The position numbers were made by a program, and so were the translations under genes. The notes under the pieces were generated by a model that saw only the letters and a program-made list of their open reading frames with translations, was not told the DNA's origin and searched no databases. Positions 6,872 to 15,383 of a stretch of DNA of 33,053 nt are shown in pieces. The DNA is from an uncultured Eubacteriales bacterium. Lineage in GTDB: Bacteria > Bacillota > Clostridia > Oscillospirales > Oscillospiraceae. Numbering within the stretch: position 1 is the stretch's first letter; every line of letters begins with the position of its first letter. The stretch covers positions 1 to 33,053 of the forward strand of contig CASFFN010000014.1 of NCBI GenBank assembly GCA_949293985.1, read 5' to 3'.

Positions 6872-8167
6872 TTGGAAAAACAGCTCAGACGCTATATCCT
6901 TCCCAACATTCTGGCAATGCTGGGAATTTCCTGCTACCTGCTGGCAGATACCTTCTTTATTTCCCTGGCGGCAGGGGCCAACGGCATGACCGCTTTGAAC
7001 CTGGTGCTTCCGATATACGGCCTGATGTTTGCCATCGGCGCTATGATTGGCGTCGGCTCTGCCACCCGGTACAGCCTGCAAAAGGCGGCAGGCCGGGAGG
7101 ACGCCCGGCACTACTTTTCCAACGCCTGCTGGTTCGCCCTGCTGGGAAGCCTGGTGTTTCTCCTTTGCGGAGTGTGCTGCCCGGATAAGGTGCTGGCTTT
7201 GCTGGGGGCAGACCGGGAAATTCAAGCGGTGGGAGAGCCGTATCTGCGGACGGTATTGCTTTTTGCGCCCTTTTTTATGCTGAATTACACCTTTACCGCT
7301 TTCGTCCGCAATGACAACGCCCCCAATATTGCCATGGCGGCCACCTTGGGCAGCGGCTTCTTCAATATTATTTTTGACTATATTTTCATGTTTCCCATGA
7401 AAATGGGCATGGTGGGAGCGGCGCTGGCTACGGGAATTTCCCCCATAGTGAGCATTGGGATTTGTCTTTCCCATTACCTGTCCCGGAAGAATACCATTGC
7501 TTTTACCTGGAAACGCCCCTCCTGGCGGCGGCTGACCGGTTCTTGCGTTTTGGGGGTGTCCGCCTTTGTGGGGGAGCTTTCCAGCGGTATCACGACTTTG
7601 GTGTTCAACTTTCTGCTGCTGTCCCTGGCAGGGAATGTGGCGGTAGCGGCCTATGGCGTGGTGGCCAATACGGCTTTGGTTGCCACGGCCCTGCTCAACG
7701 GCGTATCCATCGGCCTTCAGCCGGTGGCCAGCAGTGCCCACGGACAAATGGACAGGGCGGGGGAGAGAAAAATCTACCGTTACAGCGTAGGTACCGGCCT
7801 CGTCATCGCCTGCCTGGTGGTAGCCGGAGTGTGGCTGTTTACGGCTCCGCTGGTGTCTGTCTTCAACAGCCAGAGCTCCCGGGAGCTGGCCGCTCTGGCA
7901 GAACCGGGGCTGCGGCTGTATTTTCTGGGATTTCTTCTGGCGGCGGTGAACATCATCAAATCCGGTTTCTTCAGTGCCGTGGGGCAGGGGTTTGCCTCCT
8001 CCGTGATTGCTCTGTCCCGGGGCGTCGTGTCCATTGTGGTGATGGCGGTGCTTTTGTCCCGCCTTCTGGGTGTGACCGGTGTGTGGCTGGCCTTCCCCGC
8101 ATCGGAAGCTCTGACCTGGCTTTTGGGCTTTTTCGTAGAAAAAAGTTCACAAAAAATCCAAAATTGA
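6872..8167 (+). CDS. MATE-family efflux transporter
   Basis: The product is a 431-residue inner-membrane protein with about 12 hydrophobic segments, in the two-halves arrangement of MATE (MatE) multidrug/Na+ or H+ antiporters. The N-terminal pattern PNILAMLGISCYLLADTFFI followed by a Gly-rich helix with GxGSATRYS resembles the MepA/DinF side of the family. Usual length is 440-460, so the N-terminus is slightly short but complete in topology. The start is a TTG (6872) preceded by GGAGAG at 8 nt; no in-frame ATG gives a better choice. It would export drugs, metabolites or small organic cations; the substrate cannot be predicted. The next gene has its own promoter 15 nt beyond this stop codon. 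Confidence 0.9.
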   Translation: MEKQLRRYILPNILAMLGISCYLLADTFFISLAAGANGMTALNLVLPIYGLMFAIGAMIGVGSATRYSLQKAAGREDARHYFSNACWFALLGSLVFLLCGVCCPDKVLALLGADREIQAVGEPYLRTVLLFAPFFMLNYTFTAFVRNDNAPNIAMAATLGSGFFNIIFDYIFMFPMKMGMVGAALATGISPIVSIGICLSHYLSRKNTIAFTWKRPSWRRLTGSCVLGVSAFVGELSSGITTLVFNFLLLSLAGNVAVAAYGVVANTALVATALLNGVSIGLQPVASSAHGQMDRAGERKIYRYSVGTGLVIACLVVAGVWLFTAPLVSVFNSQSSRELAALAEPGLRLYFLGFLLAAVNIIKSGFFSAVGQGFASSVIALSRGVVSIVVMAVLLSRLLGVTGVWLAFPASEALTWLLGFFVEKSSQKIQN

Positions 8168-8182
8168 CCGATTAGGTCCAGC

Positions 8183-8211
8183 TTGACAATTTTATGACCT
8201 TGTGCTATTCT
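8183..8211 (+). promoter_or_regulatory. Promoter of the FAD dehydrogenase operon
   Basis: A consensus TTGACA (8183-8188), a 17-nt spacer ending in TGC, and TATTCT (8206-8211). Transcription would start near 8218, leaving a leader of about 77 nt. Confidence 0.75.
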
Positions 8212-8245
8212 ATGTCAGGTAACAATCTGGCCCTAATTTTACAAT

Positions 8246-8276
8246 CGCCGACCGGGATTCGCTGCCCAGGTCGGCG
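8246..8276 (+). terminator. Leader hairpin or attenuator before the FAD dehydrogenase
   Basis: CGCCGACC (8246-8253) pairs with GGTCGGCG (8269-8276). An inner GGG/CCC pairing extends the stem, with one bulged A at 8268. It is followed by GTTTATTTT and, 8 nt after the stem, by the GGAGG ribosome binding site. It may terminate read-through from the MATE gene or act as an attenuator in the leader of the next operon. Confidence 0.5.
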
Positions 8277-8294
8277 TTTATTTTGGAGGAAGCT

Positions 8295-9665
8295 ATGCGG
8301 TATGATGTGATTATCATAGGAGCAGGCCCGGGAGGCATATTCTCTGCCTACGAGCTGTGCCAGACCAATCCCACTCTCAGGGTGGCGGTTTTTGAGGCCG
8401 GGCATCCCCTGGAAAAACGCCGCTGCCCCATCGACGGAGAGAAAATCAAAAGCTGTATCGGCTGCAAAAGCTGCAGCATTATGAGCGGATTCGGCGGAGC
8501 CGGCGCCTTCTCTGACGGAAAATATAATTTTACCAACGACTTTGGCGGTACCCTTTATGAATATATCGGCAAGAAGCAGGCGCTGGATTTGATGCGGTAT
8601 GTAGACGATATCAATATGCGCTATGGCGGGGCGGGCACCAAGCTTTATACCACCGCCGGTTCCCGTTTCAAGACCTTGTGCATTCAGAACGATTTGCACC
8701 TGCTGGACGCTTCCGTCCGGCATTTGGGTACGGACATCAACTATGTGGTGCTGGAAAACCTCTACGCCTATCTGAAAGATAAGGTGGATTTCTATTTTGA
8801 CACTCCTATCCGTTCCGTGTCTGCAGAAGGCGACGGCTACGCGGTTGCTACCGATGAAAAGACCTATACTTGCGGCAAGTGCGTTGTTTCCGTGGGCCGC
8901 AGCGGCAGCAAGTGGATGGAAGAGGTGTGTAAGAGCCTGGAAATTCCGGTCCATTCCAACCGGGTGGACATCGGCGTCCGGGTGGAGCTGCCGGCTGCCG
9001 TATTTGAGCACTTGACAGATGAGCTGTATGAGAGTAAGATTGTGTACCGCACCCAGAAGTATGGGGATTTGGTCCGGACCTTCTGCATGAATCCCAAGGG
9101 GGCCGTGGTGAACGAGAATACCAACGGCATCATCACCGTCAACGGCCACAGCTATGAAGACCCTGCCAGGCAGACGGACAACACCAACTTTGCCCTGCTG
9201 GTGGCCAAGCATTTCTCCGAGCCTTTCAAGGATTCCAACGGCTATGGCGAGAGCATTGCAAGACTCAGCAATATGCTGGGCGGCGGTGTGATTGTCCAGC
9301 GTTTCGGAGACCTGATTGCCGGACGCCGTTCCACCCCCAGCCGGATTCAGGAGGCGTTTATTACGCCTACCTTAAACGCGACCCCCGGTGATTTGAGCCT
9401 GGTGCTGCCCAAGCGGATACTCGATGGCATTATCGAGATGATTTATGCCCTGGATAAGATTGCCCCCGGTACCGCCAACGAAGATACCCTGCTTTACGGC
9501 GTGGAGGTCAAGTTCTATAATATGGAGGTAGAGGTGGACAATCACCTCCAGTCCCGTTATCCCGGCCTGTATATCATTGGAGACGGCAGCGGGATAACCC
9601 ACTCTTTGTCCCACGCCTCTGCCAGCGGCGTGTATGTAGCCCGGGCCATTGCCGGGCAGGTGTAA
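8295..9665 (+). CDS. FAD-dependent dehydrogenase, COG2509 type
   Basis: The product is a 456-residue flavoprotein. A Rossmann FAD-binding motif GAGPGG lies at residues 10-14, after DVIIIG. The C-terminal FAD-contact region has GDGSGITHSLSHASASG. Residues 44-60 contain four cysteines (Cys44, 54, 57, 60; CIGCKSC) that could bind metal or take part in redox chemistry. The protein resembles the uncharacterised COG2509 FAD-dependent dehydrogenases that are common in Firmicutes and related to the HI0933/BaiN-like fold; the substrate is unknown. The ATG at 8295 has GGAGG 5 nt upstream; the frame reaches back to a TTG at 8283, which overlaps that RBS and is rejected. It heads a probable operon with a cytidylate-kinase-like gene (58 nt on) and an ion permease. 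Confidence 0.9.
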   Translation: MRYDVIIIGAGPGGIFSAYELCQTNPTLRVAVFEAGHPLEKRRCPIDGEKIKSCIGCKSCSIMSGFGGAGAFSDGKYNFTNDFGGTLYEYIGKKQALDLMRYVDDINMRYGGAGTKLYTTAGSRFKTLCIQNDLHLLDASVRHLGTDINYVVLENLYAYLKDKVDFYFDTPIRSVSAEGDGYAVATDEKTYTCGKCVVSVGRSGSKWMEEVCKSLEIPVHSNRVDIGVRVELPAAVFEHLTDELYESKIVYRTQKYGDLVRTFCMNPKGAVVNENTNGIITVNGHSYEDPARQTDNTNFALLVAKHFSEPFKDSNGYGESIARLSNMLGGGVIVQRFGDLIAGRRSTPSRIQEAFITPTLNATPGDLSLVLPKRILDGIIEMIYALDKIAPGTANEDTLLYGVEVKFYNMEVEVDNHLQSRYPGLYIIGDGSGITHSLSHASASGVYVARAIAGQV

Positions 9666-9723
9666 AACGGTTTACAGCTGATTCTTTCGGCTGCAAATAG
9701 ATTCTTATTAAGGAGGGAAAGAA

Positions 9724-10308
9724 ATGGTCATCACCATTAGCCGGCAGTTTGCCACAGGCGGACATACCATTGCCCAGCGGGTGGCGGAAAAACTGGGGAT
9801 TGCCTTTTACGACAAGGAACTTGTGAACCGGGTCGCAAAGGAAAGCGGCTTTGATGTGGACTTCGTGACCCGCCAGGGCGAGCATATGGGAAGCAACTCC
9901 CTGCTGTTTGACCTGGTGACCCGCAATCGTGCCAGCTATGAGGATCCCACGGATAAGCTGTTCCGGATTCAGAAGCAGATTATCCTGGATCTGGGCACCA
10001 AGGAGGACTGCGTGATCGTAGGCCGGTGCGCCGGATTTTTGCTCCGGGAGGCGGGTATCGATTGCCTGCGGGTGTTTATCGGCGCGGACATGGAGTACCG
10101 GAAGGCCTATATGCTGAGCCATTACGAGGATACGGGAGTGCCTGCGGAGAAGCGCCTGAAGGAGCGGGACAGCCGCCGTCAGAGCTATGTACACCACTAT
10201 ACCGGAGCCGTTTGGGGACAGCGGGAATATTATAACCTGTGCCTGGACAGCGGATACCTTGGGGAGGATGCCTGTGTGGACCTCATCGTCCGGGCTGCCC
10301 AAAAGTAA
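9724..10308 (+). CDS. Cytidylate-kinase-like protein
   Basis: This is a 194-residue protein beginning MVITISRQFATGGHTIAQRV. The start matches the cytidylate kinase-like family (Pfam PF13189), in which the P-loop is altered from the classical GxxxxGKS; here the corresponding Gly-rich stretch is ATGGHTIA. After it come the helix with FYDKELV and the strand CVIVGRCAGFLL, both typical of the family. These proteins are common in gut Clostridia, often near transporters, and their nucleotide or other substrate is not established. The ATG is preceded by AAGGAGGG at 5-6 nt spacing, a very strong ribosome binding site. It lies between a FAD dehydrogenase and an ArsB/SLC13-type permease (35 nt downstream), in one apparent operon. 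Confidence 0.87.
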   Translation: MVITISRQFATGGHTIAQRVAEKLGIAFYDKELVNRVAKESGFDVDFVTRQGEHMGSNSLLFDLVTRNRASYEDPTDKLFRIQKQIILDLGTKEDCVIVGRCAGFLLREAGIDCLRVFIGADMEYRKAYMLSHYEDTGVPAEKRLKERDSRRQSYVHHYTGAVWGQREYYNLCLDSGYLGEDACVDLIVRAAQK

Positions 10309-10343
10309 TACCCTTTTGTGAAATCTGGAGAGAAATATAATTT

Positions 10344-11696
10344 ATGATGAGTCAAATCGTAGCGCTTACCATTTTCGTTTTGATGTTTGCCGTGATTATC
10401 AGCGGCAAGGTGCCCCGGCACATTCCGGCGCTGGTGGGAGCGGCCTGCACGCTGGTGCTGGTGTTCCTGGTGTGTATGCACAGCCCCGCCGCCGCCTGGA
10501 AGACCCTGAATTTGGAATGTTTCCTGAACGCTGAGTTCTGGTACGCACCGGGGGCGGCGGAGACTTCTTCCGCCGGCATTAACTGGGCCACCATTGTGTT
10601 CTTTGTGGGCATGATGATTATGGTGGAAGGCATGGGCATTGCGGGCTTCTTCCGGTGGCTGTGCCTGGACCTGGCAAAGAGGGTGCACTACAAGGTAGCG
10701 CCCCTGTTTATCAGCTTCATGCTCCTTTCTACCGTGCTTGCCATGTTTATCGACAGCATCACCGTGGTGCTGTTTATGGCCGCCATTACGGTGGAGCTGT
10801 CCCTGATACTGAAGTTTAACCCTATTTACATGATTCTGCCGGAAATTTTCTGCGCCAATCTGGGCGGAGCCGCTACCATGAGCGGCGATCCCCCCAATAT
10901 CATCATCGGTACCTCCCTGGGCTTCAGCTTTACCGATTTCCTGTTCAATACCGGCCTGGTGGTGCTCATCGCCCTGGTACTGGTGGTGGCGTTCTACTAC
11001 CTGCGGTATCATAAGAAGCTGCAAGCCGGCGGTTCGGTGGACCATCTCTCCGGTGATCTGGAGCCTTCCCACGCCATCCGGTCCAAGCGGGCTTTCGCCT
11101 ACAGCCTGGCCATCTTCCTGGTAACGGTGGTGCTTCTGGTGACCCACGCGCAGACGGGTGTCACCGTGGCTTCCATCGGCGCTTTGGCAGGCGTTCTGAC
11201 CCTCCTGCTATTCAACCGCCACAGCGGCAAGATTCTCAAGGGCGTGGACTGGGAGACAGTGCTGTTCTTCACCGGCCTGTTCGTAGTGGTAGGCGGCTTG
11301 GAGGAAACCGGAATCCTGGAGATTCTTTCTCAGTTTATCGGCCGTATCAGCGGCGGCGATCCCGTTATTATGGTGATGGTGATCCTGTGGGTATCTGCCT
11401 TTGCCAGCGCACTGGTTGACAATATTCCCTTTGCGGCCACCATGGTGCCGGTTATCCGCTCCCTGTCCGCAACCTCCGGTGTTGAGCTGTCTGTGCTGGC
11501 CTGGGCTTTGGCTTTGGGTACCGACATCGGCGGCAACGGCACTCCCATCGGCGCCTCTGCCAACGTGATTGGCTGCGCCATCGCGGAGAAGAACGGCTAC
11601 CGCATCGGCTGGGGCTCCTACCTCAAGAGCGCCCTTCCCGCAACCCTTCTGGTTCTGGTGGTCTGCTCCCTCTACCTCATTGCCCGGTATCTGTAA
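10344..11696 (+). CDS. ArsB/SLC13-type anion or Na+/H+ permease
   Basis: The product is a 450-residue polytopic membrane protein of the ion transporter superfamily (ArsB, NhaD, citrate/SLC13 group). Two inverted halves can be seen: the first has the hairpin motif SGDPPNI (180-186) and the second has DNIPFAATM and the Gly-rich stretch GTDIGGNGTPIGASANVI. These motifs are diagnostic of the superfamily. Substrates in the family include arsenite, dicarboxylates, sulfate and sodium/protons; sequence alone does not decide. Two ATG codons occur at 10344 and 10347, with GGAGAG at 10328-10333; the first gives a 10-nt spacer and the second 13. It is the last gene of the operon, followed by a strong terminator. 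Confidence 0.9.
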   Translation: MMSQIVALTIFVLMFAVIISGKVPRHIPALVGAACTLVLVFLVCMHSPAAAWKTLNLECFLNAEFWYAPGAAETSSAGINWATIVFFVGMMIMVEGMGIAGFFRWLCLDLAKRVHYKVAPLFISFMLLSTVLAMFIDSITVVLFMAAITVELSLILKFNPIYMILPEIFCANLGGAATMSGDPPNIIIGTSLGFSFTDFLFNTGLVVLIALVLVVAFYYLRYHKKLQAGGSVDHLSGDLEPSHAIRSKRAFAYSLAIFLVTVVLLVTHAQTGVTVASIGALAGVLTLLLFNRHSGKILKGVDWETVLFFTGLFVVVGGLEETGILEILSQFIGRISGGDPVIMVMVILWVSAFASALVDNIPFAATMVPVIRSLSATSGVELSVLAWALALGTDIGGNGTPIGASANVIGCAIAEKNGYRIGWGSYLKSALPATLLVLVVCSLYLIARYL

Positions 11697-11722
11697 ACAC
11701 CCACCTGCCTGTCAGGATAATC

Positions 11723-11765
11723 AACAACGGCATTCAGCTTTTTGCTGGATGCCGTTGTTTCTTTA
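11723..11765 (+). terminator. Terminator of the permease operon
   Basis: A 16-bp stem (11723-11738 with 11744-11759, one T-G wobble) with a TTTTT loop ends in TTTTCTTT-like sequence. It also overlaps the end of the convergent histidine kinase gene, so the region separates the two units. Confidence 0.9.
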
Positions 11766-13058
11766 TGCAGGTGCTGTAATAGCAGATGGAATTTCTGTTG
11801 CGAATGAAAACCATCCGTTTTCGTAGGAAAAAGTATACTCCGCTTGCAGCTGTTTCAGAATCAACTGAATACGCTGGAGGCCAAAGCCGTGTTCTTCCTT
11901 TGGAGATTTGCTTGTTGGAATTGTGTCTCCAGAAATTACCACAGGTTGGGATGTATTTCGAACGGAAATAAAAAGCCCATCATCTGCAATAATGCGGCAT
12001 TGGATAATTCTATTCCCGGAAAGCCGGCAGCAGCCTTCGATTGCGTTGTCAATCAGGTTGGATAATAAAACCACCAATGCATGGGTTTCCAGGGATACCC
12101 CGGAAAGATCGTTTACCTGGACTTGAAAATCAATTCCATGCTCTTGTGCTACCTGGTATTTATGGTTCAGGATAGCGTCTACAATAGGATGGTGCGCGTT
12201 TATGGTAAAGATACGCGTGGTCTGCATTCCCTGTAATTTCTGGATATAGTCTATTGCTGCGGGGGTATTTCCGCGAGTAAGCAGATCATAAATTGTCTGA
12301 ATCTGGTTTTTGTGATCGTGGATTGTATTGCGTTGGTTGCGGTAATTTTTTTCCAACGCCAGAATGCTTTCCGTTTGGATTTCCATTTGCTGGTTGAGAA
12401 GTGCGTTTTCGTGCATTACCAGGTTGCTCCGTTCCATGACGCCAAGCAGATAGATAATGGCGATATTGGCCAGGAAAAGAAAAACGCTGAAAACCACTGC
12501 ATCGATAGAGAGGTCCTGTGCATACTGAAATCCATTAAACACCACTGCGAGCATGGCCAGGGAAACGGAAGGGAACAGCAGGGTAAGCAGCAGCCATTTT
12601 CTTTGGGCTGGGTGGAAATAACCGGGCTTTCTGAGCTTTTTTATGGTCCATGCCAGCAGAATAGCCAGGAGTTTTCCGGCGGACACGGTAACAACATAAT
12701 AGAATTTCCGCCAAACAAACTGGGAATAGCTGATTCCCAGCAGAGCGCTCACTCCGTATACACTCAAAATGTCCACAATGCCGCTTAGAATGTATCCCAG
12801 GATGATATACAGCATTTGCAGATACCAGGAACCCTTGAACAGGTAGGAGGACACAAGAAACAGCAGAAGGAGGCTGAGTAGTTGCTTCAGAATCTGCATG
12901 GGAATCAGGATTGTGTATGCGCTGCCAATCAACCATGCGACGAGAATTGCACCCAGTTCCTGCCTGGGGCTTTTGGAAGGGTGGAGGAAAGAGCCCAAAA
13001 AGAAATAGCAAAACACCAAATCCATCAACGCCCAGAGCGTACTGAAAATATACTCCAT
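11763..13058 (-). CDS. AgrC-type sensor histidine kinase (GHKL)
   Basis: The product is a 431-residue membrane sensor kinase. Residues 1-207 carry about six hydrophobic segments and form the input domain. A coiled-coil linker (210-240) leads to the phosphoacceptor region IHDHKNQ (His247) and a GHKL ATPase domain with N-box NLIDNAIE (334-341) and G-box GFGL (391-394). This is the arrangement of AgrC/ComD/VirS-like quorum or peptide sensors. No AgrD-like propeptide or AgrB protease was found next to it, so the stimulus may be an external antimicrobial peptide rather than a self-made signal (inference). The ATG (13058) immediately follows the TAA stop of the response regulator gene, which indicates translational coupling. 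Its GC content looks lower than that of the flanking genes. Confidence 0.92.
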   Translation of the reverse strand: MEYIFSTLWALMDLVFCYFFLGSFLHPSKSPRQELGAILVAWLIGSAYTILIPMQILKQLLSLLLLFLVSSYLFKGSWYLQMLYIILGYILSGIVDILSVYGVSALLGISYSQFVWRKFYYVVTVSAGKLLAILLAWTIKKLRKPGYFHPAQRKWLLLTLLFPSVSLAMLAVVFNGFQYAQDLSIDAVVFSVFLFLANIAIIYLLGVMERSNLVMHENALLNQQMEIQTESILALEKNYRNQRNTIHDHKNQIQTIYDLLTRGNTPAAIDYIQKLQGMQTTRIFTINAHHPIVDAILNHKYQVAQEHGIDFQVQVNDLSGVSLETHALVVLLSNLIDNAIEGCCRLSGNRIIQCRIIADDGLFISVRNTSQPVVISGDTIPTSKSPKEEHGFGLQRIQLILKQLQAEYTFSYENGWFSFATEIPSAITAPA

Positions 13059-13781
13059 TTATTGCTGACCTTTCCACAGCAAAAATTGCTGTTTTTGTTT
13101 TCCATAGTTTTTTTCACTGACAGGCAGGACGGTGCCTTCATCCAGGACGGCTTCCGTGCACTGATATCTTTTTAACCGCCGCATATTTACCAGATAACTT
13201 TTTTGAATACGCAGAAAACCACGTGGGGACAGGCTCTGTTCCAGACTGGTCAGGGAAGCATAGAGCCTGTATGTCTTGTACATTCCCTGTTTGACCAGAT
13301 GAATTACTGCAGCGTGTCCCTGGGATTCAAAATAAAGGATTTCTTTCAGCAAAAGGGTTATGGATTCCCCGGAAATATGAAACTGAAAGGTTTCGTGTTC
13401 TGTATGCAGTCTGGATATGGCTTGCAGCAGATAGGATTCCAGTTTGGTGTGAATTTCATTTTTCAACAGGTAACGAAATGCCTGAACTTCATATCCTTCG
13501 GGAGCATACTCAATGAAGTTGGTGATAAAAATAAGAATGGAATCCCTTTGGAGTTTGCGGATTTTTCTTGCGATTTCAATTCCGGTACATTTCTTGTCTG
13601 GGAAATCAATATCCAGAAAAAATATCTCGCCTGAAGACAGAATATGCTCCGGAATGCTGTCCGGATTTTGAAATACATGGATAGCGGCATCAGTTTTGTG
13701 CTGCTTGAGTATTTTCCTGATTTCCAATCGCAAGGTTTCCAAAAACTGCGGATTGTCATCACATAGAACAATTCGAAACAT
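13059..13781 (-). CDS. LytTR-family response regulator
   Basis: The product is a 240-residue regulator. The receiver domain (1-125) has the acidic pair Asp8-Asp9, phospho-acceptor Asp57 in FFLDID, the conserved Thr in FITN and Lys in LLKNE. The C-terminal LytTR DNA-binding domain (about 138-235) contains the typical LYFESQGHAAVIHL and FLRIQKSYLVN stretches. It belongs with the kinase whose start codon abuts its stop codon. Such AgrA/LytR-type regulators usually bind pairs of direct repeats upstream of targets; the obvious target here is the divergent ABC transporter operon. The promoter may be TTGACA at 13881-13886 with a weak TTATTA -10. Confidence 0.92.
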   Translation of the reverse strand: MFRIVLCDDNPQFLETLRLEIRKILKQHKTDAAIHVFQNPDSIPEHILSSGEIFFLDIDFPDKKCTGIEIARKIRKLQRDSILIFITNFIEYAPEGYEVQAFRYLLKNEIHTKLESYLLQAISRLHTEHETFQFHISGESITLLLKEILYFESQGHAAVIHLVKQGMYKTYRLYASLTSLEQSLSPRGFLRIQKSYLVNMRRLKRYQCTEAVLDEGTVLPVSEKNYGKQKQQFLLWKGQQ

Positions 13782-13821
13782 GGAAGTGCCAATCCCTTCA
13801 TGATTAAATTGTGGATTTTGG

Positions 13822-13840
13822 CGGCTTATATTATGAGCCG
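13822..13840 (-). promoter_or_regulatory. Short inverted repeat in the response regulator leader
   Basis: CGGCTTAT (13822-13829) can pair with ATGAGCCG (13833-13840), one T-G wobble, three-nt loop. It lies between the predicted start of transcription and the start codon, so it could be an RNA hairpin or an operator. Confidence 0.35.
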
Positions 13841-13857
13841 GCAGTAAGTGTACGGAG

Positions 13858-13886
13858 TAATAATATTATTATACAGTTTCTGTCAA
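13858..13886 (-). promoter_or_regulatory. Possible promoter of the two-component operon
   Basis: The minus strand has a consensus TTGACA (13886-13881), 17 nt and TTATTA (13863-13858). The A/T-rich block around 13860-13875 has several possible -10 elements, so the exact pair is uncertain. Confidence 0.45.
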
Positions 13887-13930
13887 TGCAGGAGCCATGC
13901 TATCATTGTTGGTATGGCCCTGGGTGTGGG

Positions 13931-13971
13931 GCTGTGTGTCGGGTTTTCCGGCACACAGCTTTTCCTTTTTT
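13931..13971 (+). terminator. Intrinsic terminator in the divergent intergenic region
   Basis: A 12-bp stem (13931-13942 with 13948-13959, one wobble) with a GTTTT loop is followed by TTTTCCTTTTTT. It points towards the ABC operon, and no plus-strand gene lies upstream in this 348-bp gap. It could end a short non-coding transcript, act as an attenuator for the ABC operon, or block read-through. Confidence 0.75.
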
Positions 13972-14004
13972 GTGATGGGAAATTCTGGTTGTATGCCGAA
14001 AATG

Positions 14005-14032
14005 TGGCAATCCCCAGGATTTCTGATATATT
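14005..14032 (+). promoter_or_regulatory. Possible promoter of the ABC transporter operon
   Basis: TGGCAA (14005-14010), 16 nt and TATATT (14027-14032) lie about 98 nt before the first permease gene and downstream of the terminator. The -35 is poor, as would be expected for an activator-dependent promoter. Confidence 0.35.
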
Positions 14033-14129
14033 GTAAGATGCAAATCTGTATATAGAAAGGGGCCTGTTTTCTGCTCGGCGATTCTCATTCTATTTCTTGC
14101 AGTTTTGAAATATAAAAGGGAGGAAAGCA

Positions 14130-15383
14130 ATGATTTTCTATGTAACCCGAAGAATCCGGCGAAACGCCGGGAAAGGTTTTGCAATGGCCATACTGCTGGG
14201 GTTTCTTGGATGGTTTCTGCTTTTGTTTAACGGGTTTATTACCCAGAAACAGATAGAAATTGACCATGCCTATGAAACAATGCCGGTATCTGTGGTAATT
14301 TCCAACCTCCAGGGCACCCAGACAGATAATCTGTGGATTCCGGAATCTGTGATTGATTACTTTATCCGTGATTCCTACAGCTATCTGGGCAAACAAGAGC
14401 CTGTGGCTTTTTCCTCCTATGTGAAGGATGTGAAAATCAAAAGTACCCTGTACTATACAATCACTGCAAATCCGGCCCTCGCAGATAAAGGGGAAGCTGA
14501 AAATCAGAAAATTGTGGGAATCACCTCCACAGCGGCTGAACCGGCGCTGAGTCAAACGGAAGGCGTACAAATCCGCTATTTTGTCCAGGATGGAGAAGCC
14601 AAGCTGGGTTCCGGGGAACCGGTTTGCATTGTGTCAGAATCCTTTTTGGATTCCCTGACCATGGATGCAGACGGCAAATACCGGATGGTATTGCAGGTCC
14701 ATACTTCCCCGGATGCCAATGAGGCAAAGACCATCACAGTAGAAATTATCGGCTGCTACACAAAGGCGGATAACACCATCTACTGCTCCTGGAATACGGT
14801 TGCAGAGATTCAGAAACTGCTATCCGGGGAGATTGTAGCGGACAGTCTGGAGGCTACTATCCGGGACAACCGGGAACTGGATGCGTTCCGGGTACTTTTG
14901 AAGCGCCATTTTGCGGAAGTGAATCCCACGGGGGAGCCCACCCCCATTCCCAATGCCCCGGTGTTGTCCTACTTTCGGTATGCTGCTACCATTCACGATC
15001 AGCACTTGCAGCAAACCGTCGGGAGCTTGAGTCAGAATATGAGAACATTGCAGCTGCTGCTTCCTGTTGTGGTGGTGCTTGCCCTTATCATTGCTTTTTT
15101 TGCAGGTTTCCTCTATGTCTATGTTCAAAAAAAGCCATTGGCCGTTGCCCGTTCTCTGGGGACTTCCAAAAATACGGTTCTCCTATCCATTGTGTTGGAG
15201 AACCTGGTGTGGATTGCGGTCGGCGTTCCGGTTTGCCTGGGGCTGCTGCGCCTCATGTATATGGGTCACCGTGGCCTTACCTGTGTGGCGGCGGTGAACT
15301 TCGGATTTTTGGCAGGGACGTGGATTGCAGGGTATGTGGTGTGCGGAAAAAAGGCCTATTACAGTTTGAAGGAGGATGAATAA
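14130..15383 (+). CDS. FtsX/MacB-like ABC transporter permease (small)
   Basis: The product is a 417-residue membrane protein. One N-terminal helix (about 18-38) is followed by a large extracellular domain (40-310) and three helices near 312-332, 350-373 and 387-405. This 1+3 topology is that of FtsX/MacB/LolC-type permeases, which do mechanical work or peptide efflux rather than classical import. The conserved cytoplasmic loop QKKPLAVARSLGTSKNTVL between TM2 and TM3 is the usual coupling region. The ATG has GGGAGG 6-7 nt upstream. It is the first of three genes (permease, ATPase, permease) divergent from a two-component system, which suggests an antimicrobial-peptide sensing and resistance or export module (inference). 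Confidence 0.87.
   Translation: MIFYVTRRIRRNAGKGFAMAILLGFLGWFLLLFNGFITQKQIEIDHAYETMPVSVVISNLQGTQTDNLWIPESVIDYFIRDSYSYLGKQEPVAFSSYVKDVKIKSTLYYTITANPALADKGEAENQKIVGITSTAAEPALSQTEGVQIRYFVQDGEAKLGSGEPVCIVSESFLDSLTMDADGKYRMVLQVHTSPDANEAKTITVEIIGCYTKADNTIYCSWNTVAEIQKLLSGEIVADSLEATIRDNRELDAFRVLLKRHFAEVNPTGEPTPIPNAPVLSYFRYAATIHDQHLQQTVGSLSQNMRTLQLLLPVVVVLALIIAFFAGFLYVYVQKKPLAVARSLGTSKNTVLLSIVLENLVWIAVGVPVCLGLLRLMYMGHRGLTCVAAVNFGFLAGTWIAGYVVCGKKAYYSLKEDE

Noticed and set aside
13848..14036. Possible 62-codon peptide in the gap between the two-component system and the ABC operon (an AgrD-like signal was considered)
   Set aside because: No ribosome binding site precedes the GTG start, the frame runs through the strong terminator at 13931-13971, and no Cys-containing AgrD-like pattern or AgrB gene is nearby.
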